A DNA stretch of 64,000 nucleotides from Myxocyprinus asiaticus (taxonomy: Eukaryota > Chordata > Actinopteri > Cypriniformes > Catostomidae): the NCBI RefSeq assembly GCF_019703515.2, contig NC_059359.1:3292001-3356000 (forward strand). The letters are read 5' to 3'. Each line of letters begins with the position of its first letter. The first letter of the stretch is position 1. Of the stretch, positions 12,236-24,524 are shown piece after piece. A program made the translations under genes and the position numbers. The notes under the pieces are model-generated. The model was given only the letters and a program-made list of their open reading frames with translations, was not told the DNA's origin and did not search any database.

Positions 12236-15200
12236 ATGGAGTCTTTGTCTGCTGCAAACACACAATTCTCCCTCAACCTGTTTAAGAAGATCAGTGGAGG
12301 AAATGCATCAGGAAATGTCTTCTACTCTCCTCTCAGCATCTCCTCCGCTCTGGCCATGGTGGCACTTGGAGCAGCAGGAAACACACAAGCTCAAATCTTA
12401 AAGGTGATGTCTCTCATTTACACTTTTTAAGGCAGTTTTTCTTTCAGTTAATGTGCCTTGAACACATACACCCCAACCCGACTTTTGAAGGATTTTAAAG
12501 GGATCATATTGTACCATTTTTATTACTTAAGGTTTTCCCTGAGCTCCAATTATAGTCTTAGTAAAGTGTTTTGCCCCCAAAACAGTCCTAATTTTATTTT
12601 ATTTTATTTTTTAAAATATTGAATAATAGCCACTTTACATTTGTTTTTTCCTAACAATGAATTTATTAGATACCAGTAGCTAGTAAGGTGCAAAATACAT
12701 CCTTTATAGGTTCTCATTACATTGTGTGAATGTGCAGCAAATACTGTAAGTATAAAATAAACATAGAAGGCAGAGACTTTTGTTGCTTAGAGTTATAGCA
12801 ACAAAAAGCATCTTCTTTGCACAAAGTGCAAATAGTGTTAGATGCTATTTGCACCCCTAATTAAATACTACCATACAGTATAGGGGTAATGGGTAACCAG
12901 AGACCATGCATCAGGAGGACAAAAGAGATATCTGAGGTAGCATATTTCAAAAATTATTTTAAATTCTGTCTATTGTATTACATTGTATTTGGGCTCATTT
13001 TAATCGGGAGCATCTGCTGTTTTTATTTTATGTTTATGTTTCATGAAGTTACAAGCGAAAACAGAAAAAAAGCTTAATGTATGCTTATGTAAGGTTAAAA
13101 TAACTTAATAGTTATTATTGCCTATATGCATTGTAAAGTCCAGCTTCTGAGCTTTAAAACGACACCCATTTTATGTTGATCAAGCATGTAGTTATTAATT
13201 GATCATTTTGTTTTCAGTGTGGAGCGTCAAAGTATGACAAAATATATTTTTTATTATTATTATTTAAGTGACTCAAGAGCAAGCAATATAGTATATGCCT
13301 AACTTATTTTCTCTCTGCATGGTAGGCAACATGTATTATAAATAATATACCTAAATCTCAACATGTTAATATACTTTGATGCTACACTAATTTAACAAAT
13401 ACTTTTGAATCCACAAATTATTTTGTTTCTTTTTTAGATGTATACAGTCATTCTTTTAGAATTGAAGGCATTTTATTTCAATACACTCGCAGCACGACAC
13501 AAACACAGAACTATAAATGCAAACCACCATGCAGAGGCTACACAGGAGGTCCATTGCAGAAACATGCCTTTAGGAATAACATGGTCAGTCATGTGTTCAA
13601 ATGTATTTACTTGATGTCACAAACTTTCAGGATGTTCTGAAAAAGTCGTTTTTGCAGCATAGTTTCAATAAAGCTTTTTTGACTGGTGAGGAAGTTTTGA
13701 GTTCTGAAACTTACAGTAGGCCTATGTTTTCATAGTACAATTAACTCAAGGAAAATTTGATCCCTCACTATATGACCCCATTAAGAACAGTTTCTGTTAA
13801 GACTGCATTTTTTCAAGATATAATGTATCCTACATACAAGCAAAATAAATCAGTATGATGATTCACTCTCTGTGTGGCCATCGTGTGTTTATTTTCCTAT
13901 AAAATTTTGCCCTTTTTGTACCTGTTCAGGCATGGCTTTTCATGACCTCATATTGAAGTTGATTAAATTGCAGGGTAGGACACAGGAAAAGATGCTTTCA
14001 TTCTGGGTTGGACCTTTTGGGTTGTTATGGTTTCACAGTTATGACAAAGGCCAGAAACATACTCTACACAGGTATGAGAATACAGGCACACCCAGTGCAA
14101 GTGTGTGGTCCCGCTGTACATACTTCAGAAAGCATGTTAAGTATGTACAACATTCAGATGTAGTTGAACAACATGTGTTTTTGATGGACTGTTCATAAAA
14201 GTTTACCTTTGGTCCCCACCAATCTTGTGTACTTGGTTACATCCTTAGTTATTTAGTGCATTTTAAATTATTTAAAGGGGAATTTTAGTAGTGTCTTTAC
14301 GATAGATGTTTGGGTTATGAGAATAATAATTCAATCACAACTATGCTATGTAGGTCCTGGGCCTTCTCAATCCTGTCAAACCTGACACCACGACTCCAGC
14401 TCCTGGACCATCAATGCAACAACAGGCCCAGAAACCTCAGTTACCTGCCGACGTCAAGATGCAGAGTTGTATCCCAATGGTACAGTTTGAACATTTGCAT
14501 GAGACACTAATATAAAGACTTTACCATAGCAATAACAGTGTTTGCTGTGCTTACAGATCAAGAATGAATATTTTGCATTGTCTTGCTTTTGTAGATTTTT
14601 ATATATCTCAATCTGATTGTATTTGATAATGTTGATTCAAACAGAAACCTCCTATTCAACCTCAGCAGTCACCTGTACACAAAACTGAGGATAATGCTCA
14701 TTCTGCCTTTAACAAACTCATGAGTGAGCTGAACAAACCGGGAGTCCCGTACATGTTGAGCCTTGTTAATCGCCTCTATGGAGAGCAGTCCTACCAGTTT
14801 GTTGAAGTAAGGCCAGTTTTTTCACTGAGAAACAAATAATTCTAGGCTTGCCCATGTCCATAAAAGGTTCTGGAAATTTTCGCTGCTCTAATATGACTTT
14901 TATCTCGACTGATTTGTTATTTTATAGAAATTCCTTAGTGACACAAAAAAATACTACCAGGCTGGACTGGAGAAGGTGGACTTTAAAAAGAATGCAGCGG
15001 CTGCACGTGTCAACGTCAACAACTGGGTGGAGAAAAACACACAAGGTTAAAAAACCAGTGTGAACCTTTGAGGAATTTTAATGTTACTCTCATTTTTAAA
15101 ACATAAAGGTTGTTTGCAATGTCTTTGCAGGCCATTTTGCTATGTAGGGTTCTTCAGCTTTATGGTTCTTTAGAGGTTTAAAAAAGTTCTGGATTATAAC

Positions 15201-17788
15201 CAAAAGTTTTCCAGAACAGGTTGTTGGTTGTATCATCCATTATAAGAGAAAATGAACAATTCATGGGTTCTTTGTAGCACTAGTACATAGGGGGTTTTCT
15301 AAAGAACCATAGAACCTAAAATGTTCTCCAGTGGCATCACTGGAGAAGGTTCTCATATGGAACCATATGGAACTTAAAGAGGTTCCCCTATGGCATCATT
15401 TGGAACTTTGAAACATTCCCATTATGGAACCATATGGAACTTAAAAATGTTCCCCTATGGCATCATATAGAAGTTAAAAGGATTATTTCAAGGAACCATA
15501 TGGGACTTAAAAAGATTCCATTGTGGAACCATATGGGACTTAAAAAGGTTCCCATATGGCATCATATATAATTTAAAAACATTCTATTATGTAACCATAT
15601 GAGACTTAAAGATGTTCCCCAATGGTATCATATGGGACTTGAAAAAATTCCATTATGGAACCATATGGGACTTAAACAGTTCCCATATGGCATAATATAT
15701 AACTTAAAAAGAATATATTATGGAACCATATGGAACTTAAAGAGGTTCTCCTATGGCATCATATGTAATTTTAAAAGATTCTATTATGGAACCTAAAGGA
15801 ACTTCAAAAGGATTCTCCTATGGCATCATTTGGAACTTAAAAAGTTCCATTATGCAACTATATGGGACTTAAAAATGATCCCCTATGGCATCATATAGAA
15901 CTTAAAGGGATAGTTCACCCAAAAATAAAAAAAAAATTCTCATCATTTTCTCACCCTCATGCCATCCCAGATGTGTATGATTTTCTTTCGTCTGCTGAAC
16001 ACGTACAAAGAGTTTTAGAGGAATATCTCAGCTCTGTAGCTCCAAACAATGCAAGTAAATAGGGTCCAAAACTTTTAAGTTCCAAAAAGCAGATAAAGGT
16101 AACATAATAGTTATCCATACAACTCCTGTGGTTAAATTAGTGCCTTCAGAAGCAATATGATGGGTGTGGGTCAGAAACAGATACATTTTAAAGTCCTTTT
16201 TTACTATAAATCTCCACTTTCACTTCCACAATCATCTTCTTTTTTTTTTTTTTTTTTTTGACTATTCGCATTCTTGGTGCATATCGCCACCTACTGGGCA
16301 GGGATGAGAATTTATAGTACAAAAAGATTAAATATTGATCTGATTCTCACCCACACCCATCATATTGCTTCTGAGGACATGGATTTAATCACTTGAGTCA
16401 TTTGGATTACTTTTATGCTGCCTTTATATGCTTTTTGGTACTTCAAAGTCAGACCACCATTCTGGACCTTTTATGAACCTTATGGACATTTTATGAGATA
16501 TTCTTATAAAAATCTTCATTTGTGTTCAGCAGAAGAAATAAAGTAATACAAATCTGGGATGGCATGAGAGTGAGTAAATGATGAGAGAATTAACATTTTT
16601 GGGTGAACTATTGCTCTAAAAGATTCTATTGTGGACCCATATGGAACAGTTCTCCTGTGGCATCAGGCTGTAAATCCCTTTTTTAGACCCTTTATTTTTT
16701 GGATATTAAAATTGGGATATTATAAATTTTGTTTACTATGTTTCATTTTTATTTTGGTCCAAAAAAAACAACAACAAAAAAACAGTGATTGTCATTAATA
16801 AAATATAAAATAATTTTTATTTGACTTGTAGTAAAATTAATGTCAATTTGTATGATAGGGAAGATCAAGAACTTGTTGCCAGAGGGGTCCATCGATGGAA
16901 TGACCAAAATGGTCTTGGTGAATGCCATCTACTTCAAAGGCAACTGGATGCTAAAATTCAAAAAGGAATCCACTAAGCAGCTGCAGTTTAAACTGAACAA
17001 GGTGAGATTCCATGTTCTTGTTGTTTTGTTTTTAAAAGTGATTGTTCTGCAACACTCATCATATATGTATGATGGGCTGTTTTACTGTATGTTTGCATTG
17101 ATGGTTGGCAGGCTCTGACAAAGCCAGCCCAGATGATGCATCAGACGGCCCAGTTTCCTCTGGCCTTCATCCCAGAGGTCAACTGTCAGGTCCTGGAGCT
17201 GCCGTATGTTGGGAAGAGTCTAAGTATGCTGATCATCCTTCCAAATCAGATAGAAGATAACACCACTGGCCTTCAAAAGGTGAGACATGTGAGATTTGTG
17301 TGTTGTTGATGCAAAACATCTGCACTTCACAGAATTTTCATTTTTGGCTGAATTATTCCTTTAACATGTCTCTTTTTCAGTTGGAGAAAGTAATAACCTA
17401 CGAGAAGCTCATGGACTGGACCAAACCTGAACGGATGAGTGAACAGAAGGTTGAAATCGCTCTTCCCAAATTCAAGATGGAGGAGACCTATGACATGAAG
17501 AGTCTTCTGATCAGCATGGGGATGGTGGATGCATTTGACTTGCAGAAGGTGAACTTTTCAGGCATGTCTCCCAACAATGATCTGGTGCTCTCAAAGGTGA
17601 TTCATAAATCCTTTGTTGAAGTGAACGAGGAAGGCACAGAAGCAGCTGCAGCCACTGCTATCATCATGATGACATCCAGTTTACCAGTATCACCGTCAAC
17701 CTTTATTGCAGATCACCCCTTCCTGTTCTTCATCCGACACAATCCCACCAAGAGCATTCTCTTCTACGGACGCTTCTGCTCTCCTTGA
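12236..17788 (+). CDS. serpinb1-like: Clade B serpin (serpinb1-like), gene 1, predicted P1 Ser
   Basis: An intracellular (ov-)serpin, a suicide protease inhibitor, with no signal peptide. Coding exons: 12,227-12,403 (ATG at 12,236), 14,354-14,479, 14,645-14,806, 14,928-15,045, 16,859-17,001, 17,112-17,279 and 17,381-17,788. All junctions are GT-AG and in frame; the product is 430 aa, against about 380 for mammalian SERPINB1. The excess lies in the CD loop (residues about 57-115), which is Pro/Gln rich ([19 protein letters not shown]). Conserved marks are [16 protein letters not shown], the hinge [11 protein letters not shown] (from about residue 378) and the serpin signature [11 protein letters not shown]. 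Counting P15 as the hinge Gly puts P1-P1' at Ser394-Ser395. The GTG codon 6 bp before the ATG lacks support as a start. The symbol is a family-level call; the exact orthologue is unknown. Confidence 0.93.
12779..12855. other. Hairpin cluster in intron 2
   Basis: Three close inverted repeats: tttgttgct/agcaacaaa, tttgcac-aaa-gtgcaaa, and gtgcaaatag/ctatttgcac with a 9-bp loop. They are preserved in the second gene at about 56,735-56,811. They may be a folded RNA or repeat relic. Confidence 0.5.
15330..15906 (+). repeat. 33-bp minisatellite in intron 5 of gene 1
   Basis: About 17 imperfect 33-bp units, alternating between a ggaaccatatgggacttaaa form and a cctatggcatcatataga form. Because 33 is a multiple of three, the array reads as a chance open frame of 11-residue repeats. 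It is split from its last unit (16,618-16,665) by a MITE. The same array is at 59,286-59,862. Confidence 0.9.
15907..16617. mobile_element. MITE in intron 5 of gene 1
   Basis: Inverted repeats of roughly 100 bp: the left starts gggatagttcacccaaaaat and the right ends with its reverse complement, gggtgaactattgctct. It is inserted in the minisatellite and also present in gene 2 (59,863-60,570), so it is older than the duplication. A fragment of the family is at 41,560-41,713. It contains a T-tract near 16,240. Confidence 0.85.
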
Positions 17789-17929
17789 ATTCCTTCAACC
17801 CATGAGATCCTTCTAGCATATTTAGTTGCTGATGGTTGTGGTTTGGATTGAGTTACGATAGAAAGATAATTCTAGATTAGAGGTTATTATTAGGGAATGT
17901 GTACCGCATCTCTGGTGTTTTCTCTACTA

Positions 17930-17935
17930 AATAAA
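17930..17935 (+). terminator. Poly(A) signal, serpin gene 1
   Basis: AATAAA 142 bp after the stop codon. It is the first such signal in the 3' flank and is preserved in gene 2 at 61,871. Confidence 0.8.
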
Positions 17936-18673
17936 ATTTTATTAAATGATTCCGGAGCAAAATTGTCTGTTTGTATTTACTGTAAACATAATAAAAACAT
18001 TTATAAGTCTGTCAAGACAAACTTTGATGTTGGCTTGACAAAGCCTGGCCTAAAAGTTTAAAAGAGTTTTGAAAGCTTGAGGTTTAAAGGTTCTATAGAC
18101 CTTACAGTCAGACTTTCAGAAATAATTTCAGACATAATTCAAACAAAACCTGTTTTTTTTTTTTATACTTTATTGTAATGGTTTGCTTATCTTTTGTATG
18201 CTGGTATCAAACAACTAGTTTAAAACTATGTTAAATTAGAATAATTGTTTTGTGAATTCTACCCTCCAAACAATAATTCCAATATCATACTTGTTTTACT
18301 GTTTAATAATTGACTGTTCATTTGCAGGTTCCCATTATGATAACTTTTGGATCAAAAGGTGACCATGTGCAATGAACCATATCTTACCTGGGCAGTAACA
18401 GTAGCTTTTTTTGAATTTAAGACTTTAAGGTATGTTTTCATGCAGAAAATGGCTTTCAAACACAAATCAACCCTGTAAAATATCCACTAGATTAAAAAAA
18501 TGTGTGATAACTAGCCCTGGTCTCCTCTTTAGACACTTAAATCACATTTAAAATGTCTGAATATCTTTTAAGCTTGGGATCGACTCCTTTTTCACGCATC
18601 GATAATCAGACAATTGTCCTGATGCTAATCGATCTATATCGGCATTTTTTCAGAAAAAGGCTACTGCAGTATT
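17936..18673. other. 3' flank of gene 1
   Basis: No gene seen. The sequence is almost identical to the 3' flank of gene 2. Confidence 0.7.
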
Positions 18674-18681
18674 AAGTACTG

Positions 18682-20446
18682 CAGTGTTTCCCAAACTTTT
18701 TTCTGCCACAGCACACTTTTTATGACTAAAAAATTCTACGGCACACCACTATCCCACACAGGCTAACCATCATCAATATTTTTCCTTTTCAAGAACTTGT
18801 CAATGTTTTCTATACGGCTTAGTAGCGTGTTTATTTGTAATGTTTGAAATTCGGCTATGCAAAAAAAAAAAAATAAATAAAAAAAAGTCACATAGGTAGG
18901 CTATGCTGTGTGAGGTCACAGGTGGCAAAAGCGCTAAATGGGTAATGAAAAAAAACAACAAATTTGCTTTTCTAATTTGTAGATTATTTCTTGCAATGCC
19001 ACAACAAATTACAGGGATGCAAACTCATGAGAGGCGAAAAAAGTAAGACAATCACTGGTCCACGAAAACATTTTTCTGGGGATATTGTTTTTAAAGAATA
19101 AGCTAAAAGCACCAATTCCAGCTATTTTAGTGATTCAAGTTTATTCAAGTTTACAATTGTGCAGAATTAGCTGCAAAATAATGAGTATTTTGGTGAGGCT
19201 TGTTTCTGTTTCACAATTTTGTTCAATTTTATTATATGATTAGTTCAGTGACCCCTTCTAGAAATGTCACTAGGTGGCGACAGATGAGTGTCTTATGTGC
19301 TATGAGTGAGTCAGTGAATCATTTTGAGTCATTCATGACCGAAATCTACCAAGAGACTTTATAGTGTTTAAGTATTAAAAGAACAAAGCAGATCTATAGA
19401 CTTCCTTCAGTCTGAGCATTATTTTTCATCCAAAAAGACAACAATAATAGTCTAATAATATTAATGAGTATCAATAACATCCTTACCTTCTCCTTTATTA
19501 AAACTTGCATGGCTACAAATCTACTGACTTCAGAATAAGAATTATAAACACAAAGAAGATCTACGGTATCATTTTCCTACAGTAGCCTATTTAAACTGCT
19601 GAGCATGACTTTTATCAGAAAAGACCACAATAATAGACAAATAATAATAATTTTGAGTTTCAATAATGTTCTTTCGTCATTGTAAAGTGCATTTCACATA
19701 AGTTGAGTCAAGGCGTCAACGCTCCGTTCAACGCCAGCATCAAGCGCCCCATTGCCCTCCACATGACAAGAGTTGCAGAAAGTGTCACAGAGGGGCGATT
19801 TTATGAGTTTGCCACATAAAAAAGTGGGAGGTGTGCACAATAAACATTGAAAACATGTATTTGGAAGAGAGAAAAAAAACTTGCAGTTGCTTTGATAGCA
19901 GAAAGTAACAAAAGGACTCGTTTATGTTTAGGTCTAAGCGTTTTCTTGGTGAATTTAAATTAGTTCAATAACTGGGGTCTCTGATATTCGTAAACGATAA
20001 GGTAATATTTAATTAAAAGAAATGATGAGACATTCAATGTTTATTCACAAATTTGGACAGTTTTTAAATATTTCTTGTTGCTTAGTACTCTCAAAGACAT
20101 TATTGGTGAAGCAAAAACGTGTGTGAAAAACACTTTGGTGTAAAGTGGCGACACTTCATAGACTTCAATGTATGTGTGCTGACACGAGTCATGTGAAAGA
20201 CCCTTAATGTGTATAAATATCAGTCACTTTTGCACATTAATCATTGCTATTCACAATCACAAAAGTGACCAATTATGGTTTCAAAATGTCAAATTTCTCC
20301 GAAAGGTAAAGAGATTGAATCCCTGAATTTTTTTAATTGTTTTTATGCATTTATTTATTTTGTTGAATTTTATAATTTTCCACAGCACACCTGACAATCT
20401 TTCACGGCACACTAGTGTGCCACGGCACAGTGGTTGGGAATCACTG
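18682..20446. mobile_element. hAT-type non-autonomous element, copy 1 only
   Basis: The left end is cagtgtttcccaaac and the right end is the reverse complement of cagtgattcccaacc, a classic hAT terminus. It is flanked by a perfect 8-bp target duplication, aagtactg (18,674-18,681 and 20,447-20,454). The empty site is a single aagtactg at 62,616-62,623 in copy 2. The 1.77 kb has no recognisable transposase. Confidence 0.92.
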
Positions 20447-20750
20447 AAGTACTGTAAATGTTATATCACCCTCTTGTGGTCTCCCAAAGCTATTACGCCA
20501 GACTACATTAAACGAAAGGCTAACTGACAGTGAATTGTAAAGCAAACAAATTAGGCTTCTGATTTAAATGTCGGCTAATGGTAATATATTGATGCCTCAA
20601 AAACGTATGGAGAAAATTACATGCCGATCAATAACTGATGTTTAAATATTTTATTGGAACCACATTTTTATTTTAGTCTTTGCATTACATAATTATTATC
20701 ATTATATCATATGAAACCAAGTAACATCTGCAAACAAATGATGCTATGTA

Positions 20751-22083
20751 CAACCCCATTTCTGAAAAAATTGGGACAGTATGAAAAATGCTAATAAAAA
20801 CAAAAATGAGTGATTTGTAAATTATACTCACCCTGTGCTATATTGAAAGCACTACAACTACACATTATATGATGTTTTACCTTGTGAATTTCATTGTTAT
20901 TTTTAAACTTACAGTAATTTCAAATCAGATGATTGCAACACGCTCCAAAAAAGCTGGGACAGTTGAGTGTTTACCACTGTGAAACATTACCATTTATTCT
21001 AATAACACTTATTAAGCAATTGGGCACTTAAGACACAAGTTTGTTAAGTTTAGAAAGTGGAATTTTCCCACATTCATCCATTATGTAGGTCTTTAGCTGC
21101 ACTACTGTACAGAGGTCTTTGTTGCCGGATGGTGTGCTTAATAATGCGCTACACATTTTCAGTTGGAGACAGGTCAGGACTGCAGGCAGGCCAATCTAGC
21201 ACCCACACTCTCTGCTCACACAGCCATACACTTGTAATCCAGGCAGTATGTGGTTTGAAGTTGTTCCTGGAAAAGACGGTGCTGGATGGCAGTACATGTT
21301 GCTCCAAACTTTTTACATATCTGTCTGTATTAATGGTGTTCTCACAGATGTACGAGTTACCCATGCCATGGGCACTGATACACTCCTGGCCAATACAGAC
21401 ACTGGCTTTTGGACCTGACGCTAATAACAGCTTGGATAGTCCTTTTTCTCTTTGGCTCATATAACACGACGGCTGTGTTTTTCAAAAACTATTTGAAATG
21501 TGGACTCTTCGGACCAAAAATCATGGTTCCACTGTTCTACTTTCCATCTAAGATGAGACCGAGACCAGAGAAGTCGGCAGTGCTTCTGGACAGTGTTGAT
21601 GTAGGGCTTCTCATTTACATAGTAAAGTCTTAACTTGCATCTGTGATGCAGCGGCAAGTGGTGTTGACTAAAAAGGTTTACTAAAGTAATCCCAAGCCCA
21701 TGTTCATGATATCCATTACAGATGAATTATGTTTTTAAGACAGTGATGTCTGAGGGAACAGAGATCACGAGCATTCTGAAATGGGTTTTGTCTTGCCCTT
21801 TATGCACCAAGATTTGACCAGATTCCTTGAATCTTTTAACTATATTGTGCACTGTAGAGGGTGAAATGCCCAAAATCCGTCCAATCTGTCTTTGGGGAAC
21901 ATTGTTCTCAAAGTGCTGGATTATTTGCTGAAACATCTGTTGGTAAATTGACAAGTCTCGAATGATCCTTGCTCTTGAAGGACTAGGCTGTTTTTGGAGG
22001 CTCCTTATATACTATGACACAATCCGGAGTTCACTGGTACAGGGAACTGTTGTGGAAAAAAGTGCACATTATCACCTTTGAAA
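20751..22083 (-). mobile_element. Decayed Tc1/mariner-like element, right end truncated
   Basis: It starts at a TA (20,749-20,750) with caaccccatttctgaaaaaa. Copy 2 continues uninterrupted at this point. The internal sequence encodes a broken transposase on the minus strand. The right terminus is missing, and DIRS element C begins at about 22,084. Confidence 0.75.
21149..21954 (-). pseudogene. Broken Tc1-like transposase
   Basis: Fragments lie in several minus-strand frames. An N-terminal helix-turn-helix (QRQIGRILGISPSTVHNIVK) is at 21,727-21,954. A middle part with WSEESTF, where active relatives have SDES, is at 21,457-21,657. A C-terminal part with NNFKPHTAW, where the second Asp is replaced, and SPDLSPTENV, where the Glu is kept, is at 21,149-21,460. 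Two catalytic Asp residues are lost and the frame is broken, so it is dead. Confidence 0.78.
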
Positions 22084-22227
22084 AAGGGGAAAGGCGCAAT
22101 GCAAGTGGTACATCCAAACGGCCGCCCGGTCTACCTGCTGTTACCACGTAACACTCGGGTCGAAACTGGGTCTATGCGTAAGTTATAAAACCTTACAAAG
22201 GTATTGGGTGTAGCCCAACCCAGAGCT

Positions 22228-23154
22228 CTACATATGTCTGCTAGAGAGGCCCCCCCTTGCCAGTGCCCAGGAGGACACAACACCTCTAGTGGAGTGTGCC
22301 CGGACTCCCAAGGGGCATGTCAAGTCCTCAGACTGGTATGCGAGAGAAATGGCATCCACAATCCAATGGGCCAACCTCTGCTTGGAGACAGCTTTCCCCT
22401 TCTGCTGTCCTCCAAAACAGACAAAGAGCTGCTCCGAGCGTCTAAAGCTCTGCGTGCAGTCCAGATAGATGTGCAGGGCATGAACTGGACACAGCAATGA
22501 CAAGGCCGGGTCTTCCTCCTCTGAAGGGAGCGGTTGCAGATTCACCACCTGGTCCCAAAAAGGAGTGGTGGGAACTCTGGGCACGTAACTGGGCCGGGGT
22601 CTCAAGATCATGTGAGAGTGAGCCGGCCTGAACTCCAGGCATTCGCTGGTAACCCTCTTTATGGAAGTGAGCGCCACCAGGAGGGCCATCTTCAGAGAAA
22701 GAGTGCTGAGCTGGGCCTGCTCCAGGGGCTCAAACGGGGCTCTCTGTAGGGCAGGCAGGACCACAGAGAGATCCCAAGAGGGGATCAGGCATGGTCTAGG
22801 AGGATTCAATCTCCTCGTGCCTTCGAGAAAACTGTTGATCAGGTCGTGCTGTCATGAGGGATCGCCGTCCAGTGTATCGTGGTGAGCTGCTATGGCAGCC
22901 ACGTACACTTTCAGGGTAGAGGGAGACAGCCGTCTCTCCAACCCTTCCTGAAGAAAAGACAGCACAGACCCAACAGTATATCTCTCTGGGTCGTCCCCAT
23001 TGGAAGAAAACCAGTTAGCGAAAAGACGCCTCTTCAAGGCATACAGCCGCCTCGTAGAGGGGGCCCTGGCCTGAGTGATCGTGTCTACCACTGCTGGTGG
23101 AAGACCTGCTAGGTCTTCCACGTCCCATCCAGGAGCCAGACGTGGAGATTCCAA
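22228..23154 (-). pseudogene. DIRS tyrosine recombinase (element C)
   Basis: This would integrate the element's circular DNA without target duplication. The N-terminal core-binding part (22,855-23,154) contains PSTRRLYALKRRLFANW and LKVYVAAIAAHHD. A TGA at 22,852-22,854 interrupts it. The catalytic part (22,228-22,809, same frame) keeps the first Arg (TSIKRV) and the His-x-x-Arg box (RAHSTRG). The final Tyr region lies further left in another frame and is damaged. Confidence 0.85.
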
Positions 23155-23223
23155 AGGCCGGCCATGGGTGCTGGAGCGTGCCTTGCCCCTGAGTGAGAAG
23201 GTCCTGCCTCAGGGGAATGGACA

Positions 23224-23709
23224 TCAGGAGCATCCTACTGTCAGAAGCATCAGAGCCAAGAACCAAGTCCGGTTGGGCCAGTACGGCACAACAAACAGGA
23301 CTTGCTGCTCGTCCTCCCTGACTTTGCACAGAGTCTGTGCAATGAGGCTCACAGGAGGAAACGCATACTTGCATAGCCCCCGAGGCCAGCTGTGCACCAA
23401 GGCATCCATACCGAGGGGGGCCACAGACAGGAAGCACCACAGGGGGCAATGAAAGAAGTCTTGGTATTTGAACAGGTCTACCTGTGCCTCCCCGAATCCC
23501 TCCCAAATCAGTTGGACTACATGGGGGTGGAGTCTCCACTCCCCGTGGAGCGTTACCTGCCATGAGAGTGCGTCCGCTGCACGGTTGAGGGCACCCGGAA
23601 GGTGAGTGGCTCGCAGAGACTTCAAGGTCTGCTGACTCCAAAGGAGGAGGTGGCGGGCGAGTTGCGACATGCGACGCGGGAGTACGCTGCCATTGCAGTT
23701 TATGTACAC
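23224..23709 (-). pseudogene. DIRS RNase H end and linker (element C)
   Basis: LPGALNRAADALS is the usual C-terminal RNase H motif of this element type. DLFKYQDFFHCPLW and PRGLCKYAFPPVSLI are the conserved linker before the recombinase. The frame is open for 161 codons but joined to the RT only through frameshifts. Confidence 0.72.
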
Positions 23710-23763
23710 TACGGTTGCTGTGTTGTTGGTTCAGACCAACACATGCTTGCCCTGGATCAATGG

Positions 23764-24426
23764 TCAGAGCCTCCTCAGTGCCAGCTTGCTCTTCTCCCAG
23801 TTGACCTGAAGCCTGAGTCGGTTGAGGTGCTGAAGCACAAGATCTCTGTGTGCACACAATAGATCTTGCGAGTGAGCTAGGATTAGCCAGTCCTCGAGAT
23901 AATTGAGAATGCATATGCCCTTCTCCCTTAGCGGGGTCAGGGTAGCCTCTGCGACATTGGTAAAGACGTGAGGGGACAGGGACAGACCGAAGGGGAGGAC
24001 CTTGTACTGTGTGCTTGTCCCTTGAAAGCAAGCCGTAGAAAGGGTCTGTGTCGAGGAAGTGATCGATACGTGAAAGTACGCATCCTTCAGGTCGATGGCC
24101 GCAAACCAATCCTGATGTTGTACTGACGCCAGGATACGCTTCTGCATTAACATCCTGAATGGAAGCCTGTGTAATGCCTTGTTCAGGGCATGCAGGTCCA
24201 AGATTGGGCGTGACCCTCCTCCTCTTTTGGGCACGATAAAATAAGGGCTGTAGAAGCCCTTGCGCAACTCGGCTATAAGGACGGGCTCTATTGCTCCCTT
24301 CGCTAGAAGGGTGGCAAATTCCGCCCGTAGGACGGAGGCACCCTTGCCCTGCACCGTAGTGGAGAGGACGCCACTGAACCAGGGCGGACATCTGGTGAAC
24401 TGGATCGTGTAGCCGAGGTGAATCAT
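23764..24426 (-). pseudogene. DIRS reverse transcriptase (element C), YLED active site
   Basis: RT palm motifs are visible in order: KGFYSPYFIVPKRGG, motif A FAAIDLKDAYFHV, motif B VLPFGLSLSPHVF, and motif C LNYLEDWLILA. Active relatives have YxDD; here the first Asp is Glu, which should impair catalysis. The frame is open for 220 codons, which is unusual preservation for a dead copy. Confidence 0.88.
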
Positions 24427-24524
24427 CCTGATGAGCCACCGTGAGGGGCTGGAGAGCTCTAACCAGGCTCACCCTCCGATGCGCAACCAAAAGCTCATCC
24501 TCATTGCGAGTTACGAACGACACG

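Larger units (their letters stand above)
1..20750 (+). repeat. Segmental duplication, copy 1 (carries serpin gene 1)
   Basis: This block is collinear with 50,148-62,927 in the same orientation. Its left end lies outside the window, inside a DIRS element, so the breakpoint is not seen. Collinearity stops at 20,750, where a Tc1-like element is inserted. Copy 1 is longer because it holds a Tc1 (2,446-4,020), two hAT-like elements (8,275-9,826 and 18,682-20,446) and about 1.85 kb (9,955-11,808) missing from copy 2. Confidence 0.93.

Noticed and set aside
13872..14198. A 108-codon frame, kept in both twins (also 57,828-58,154)
   Set aside because: It lies in intron 2, has no recognisable domain and overlaps a dispersed repeat. 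Identity between twins is explained by the recent duplication.
15599..16062. Open frames of about 65 codons with an 11-residue repeat in the serpin intron
   Set aside because: They are the 33-bp minisatellite and MITE read in frame; there is no splice or start support.
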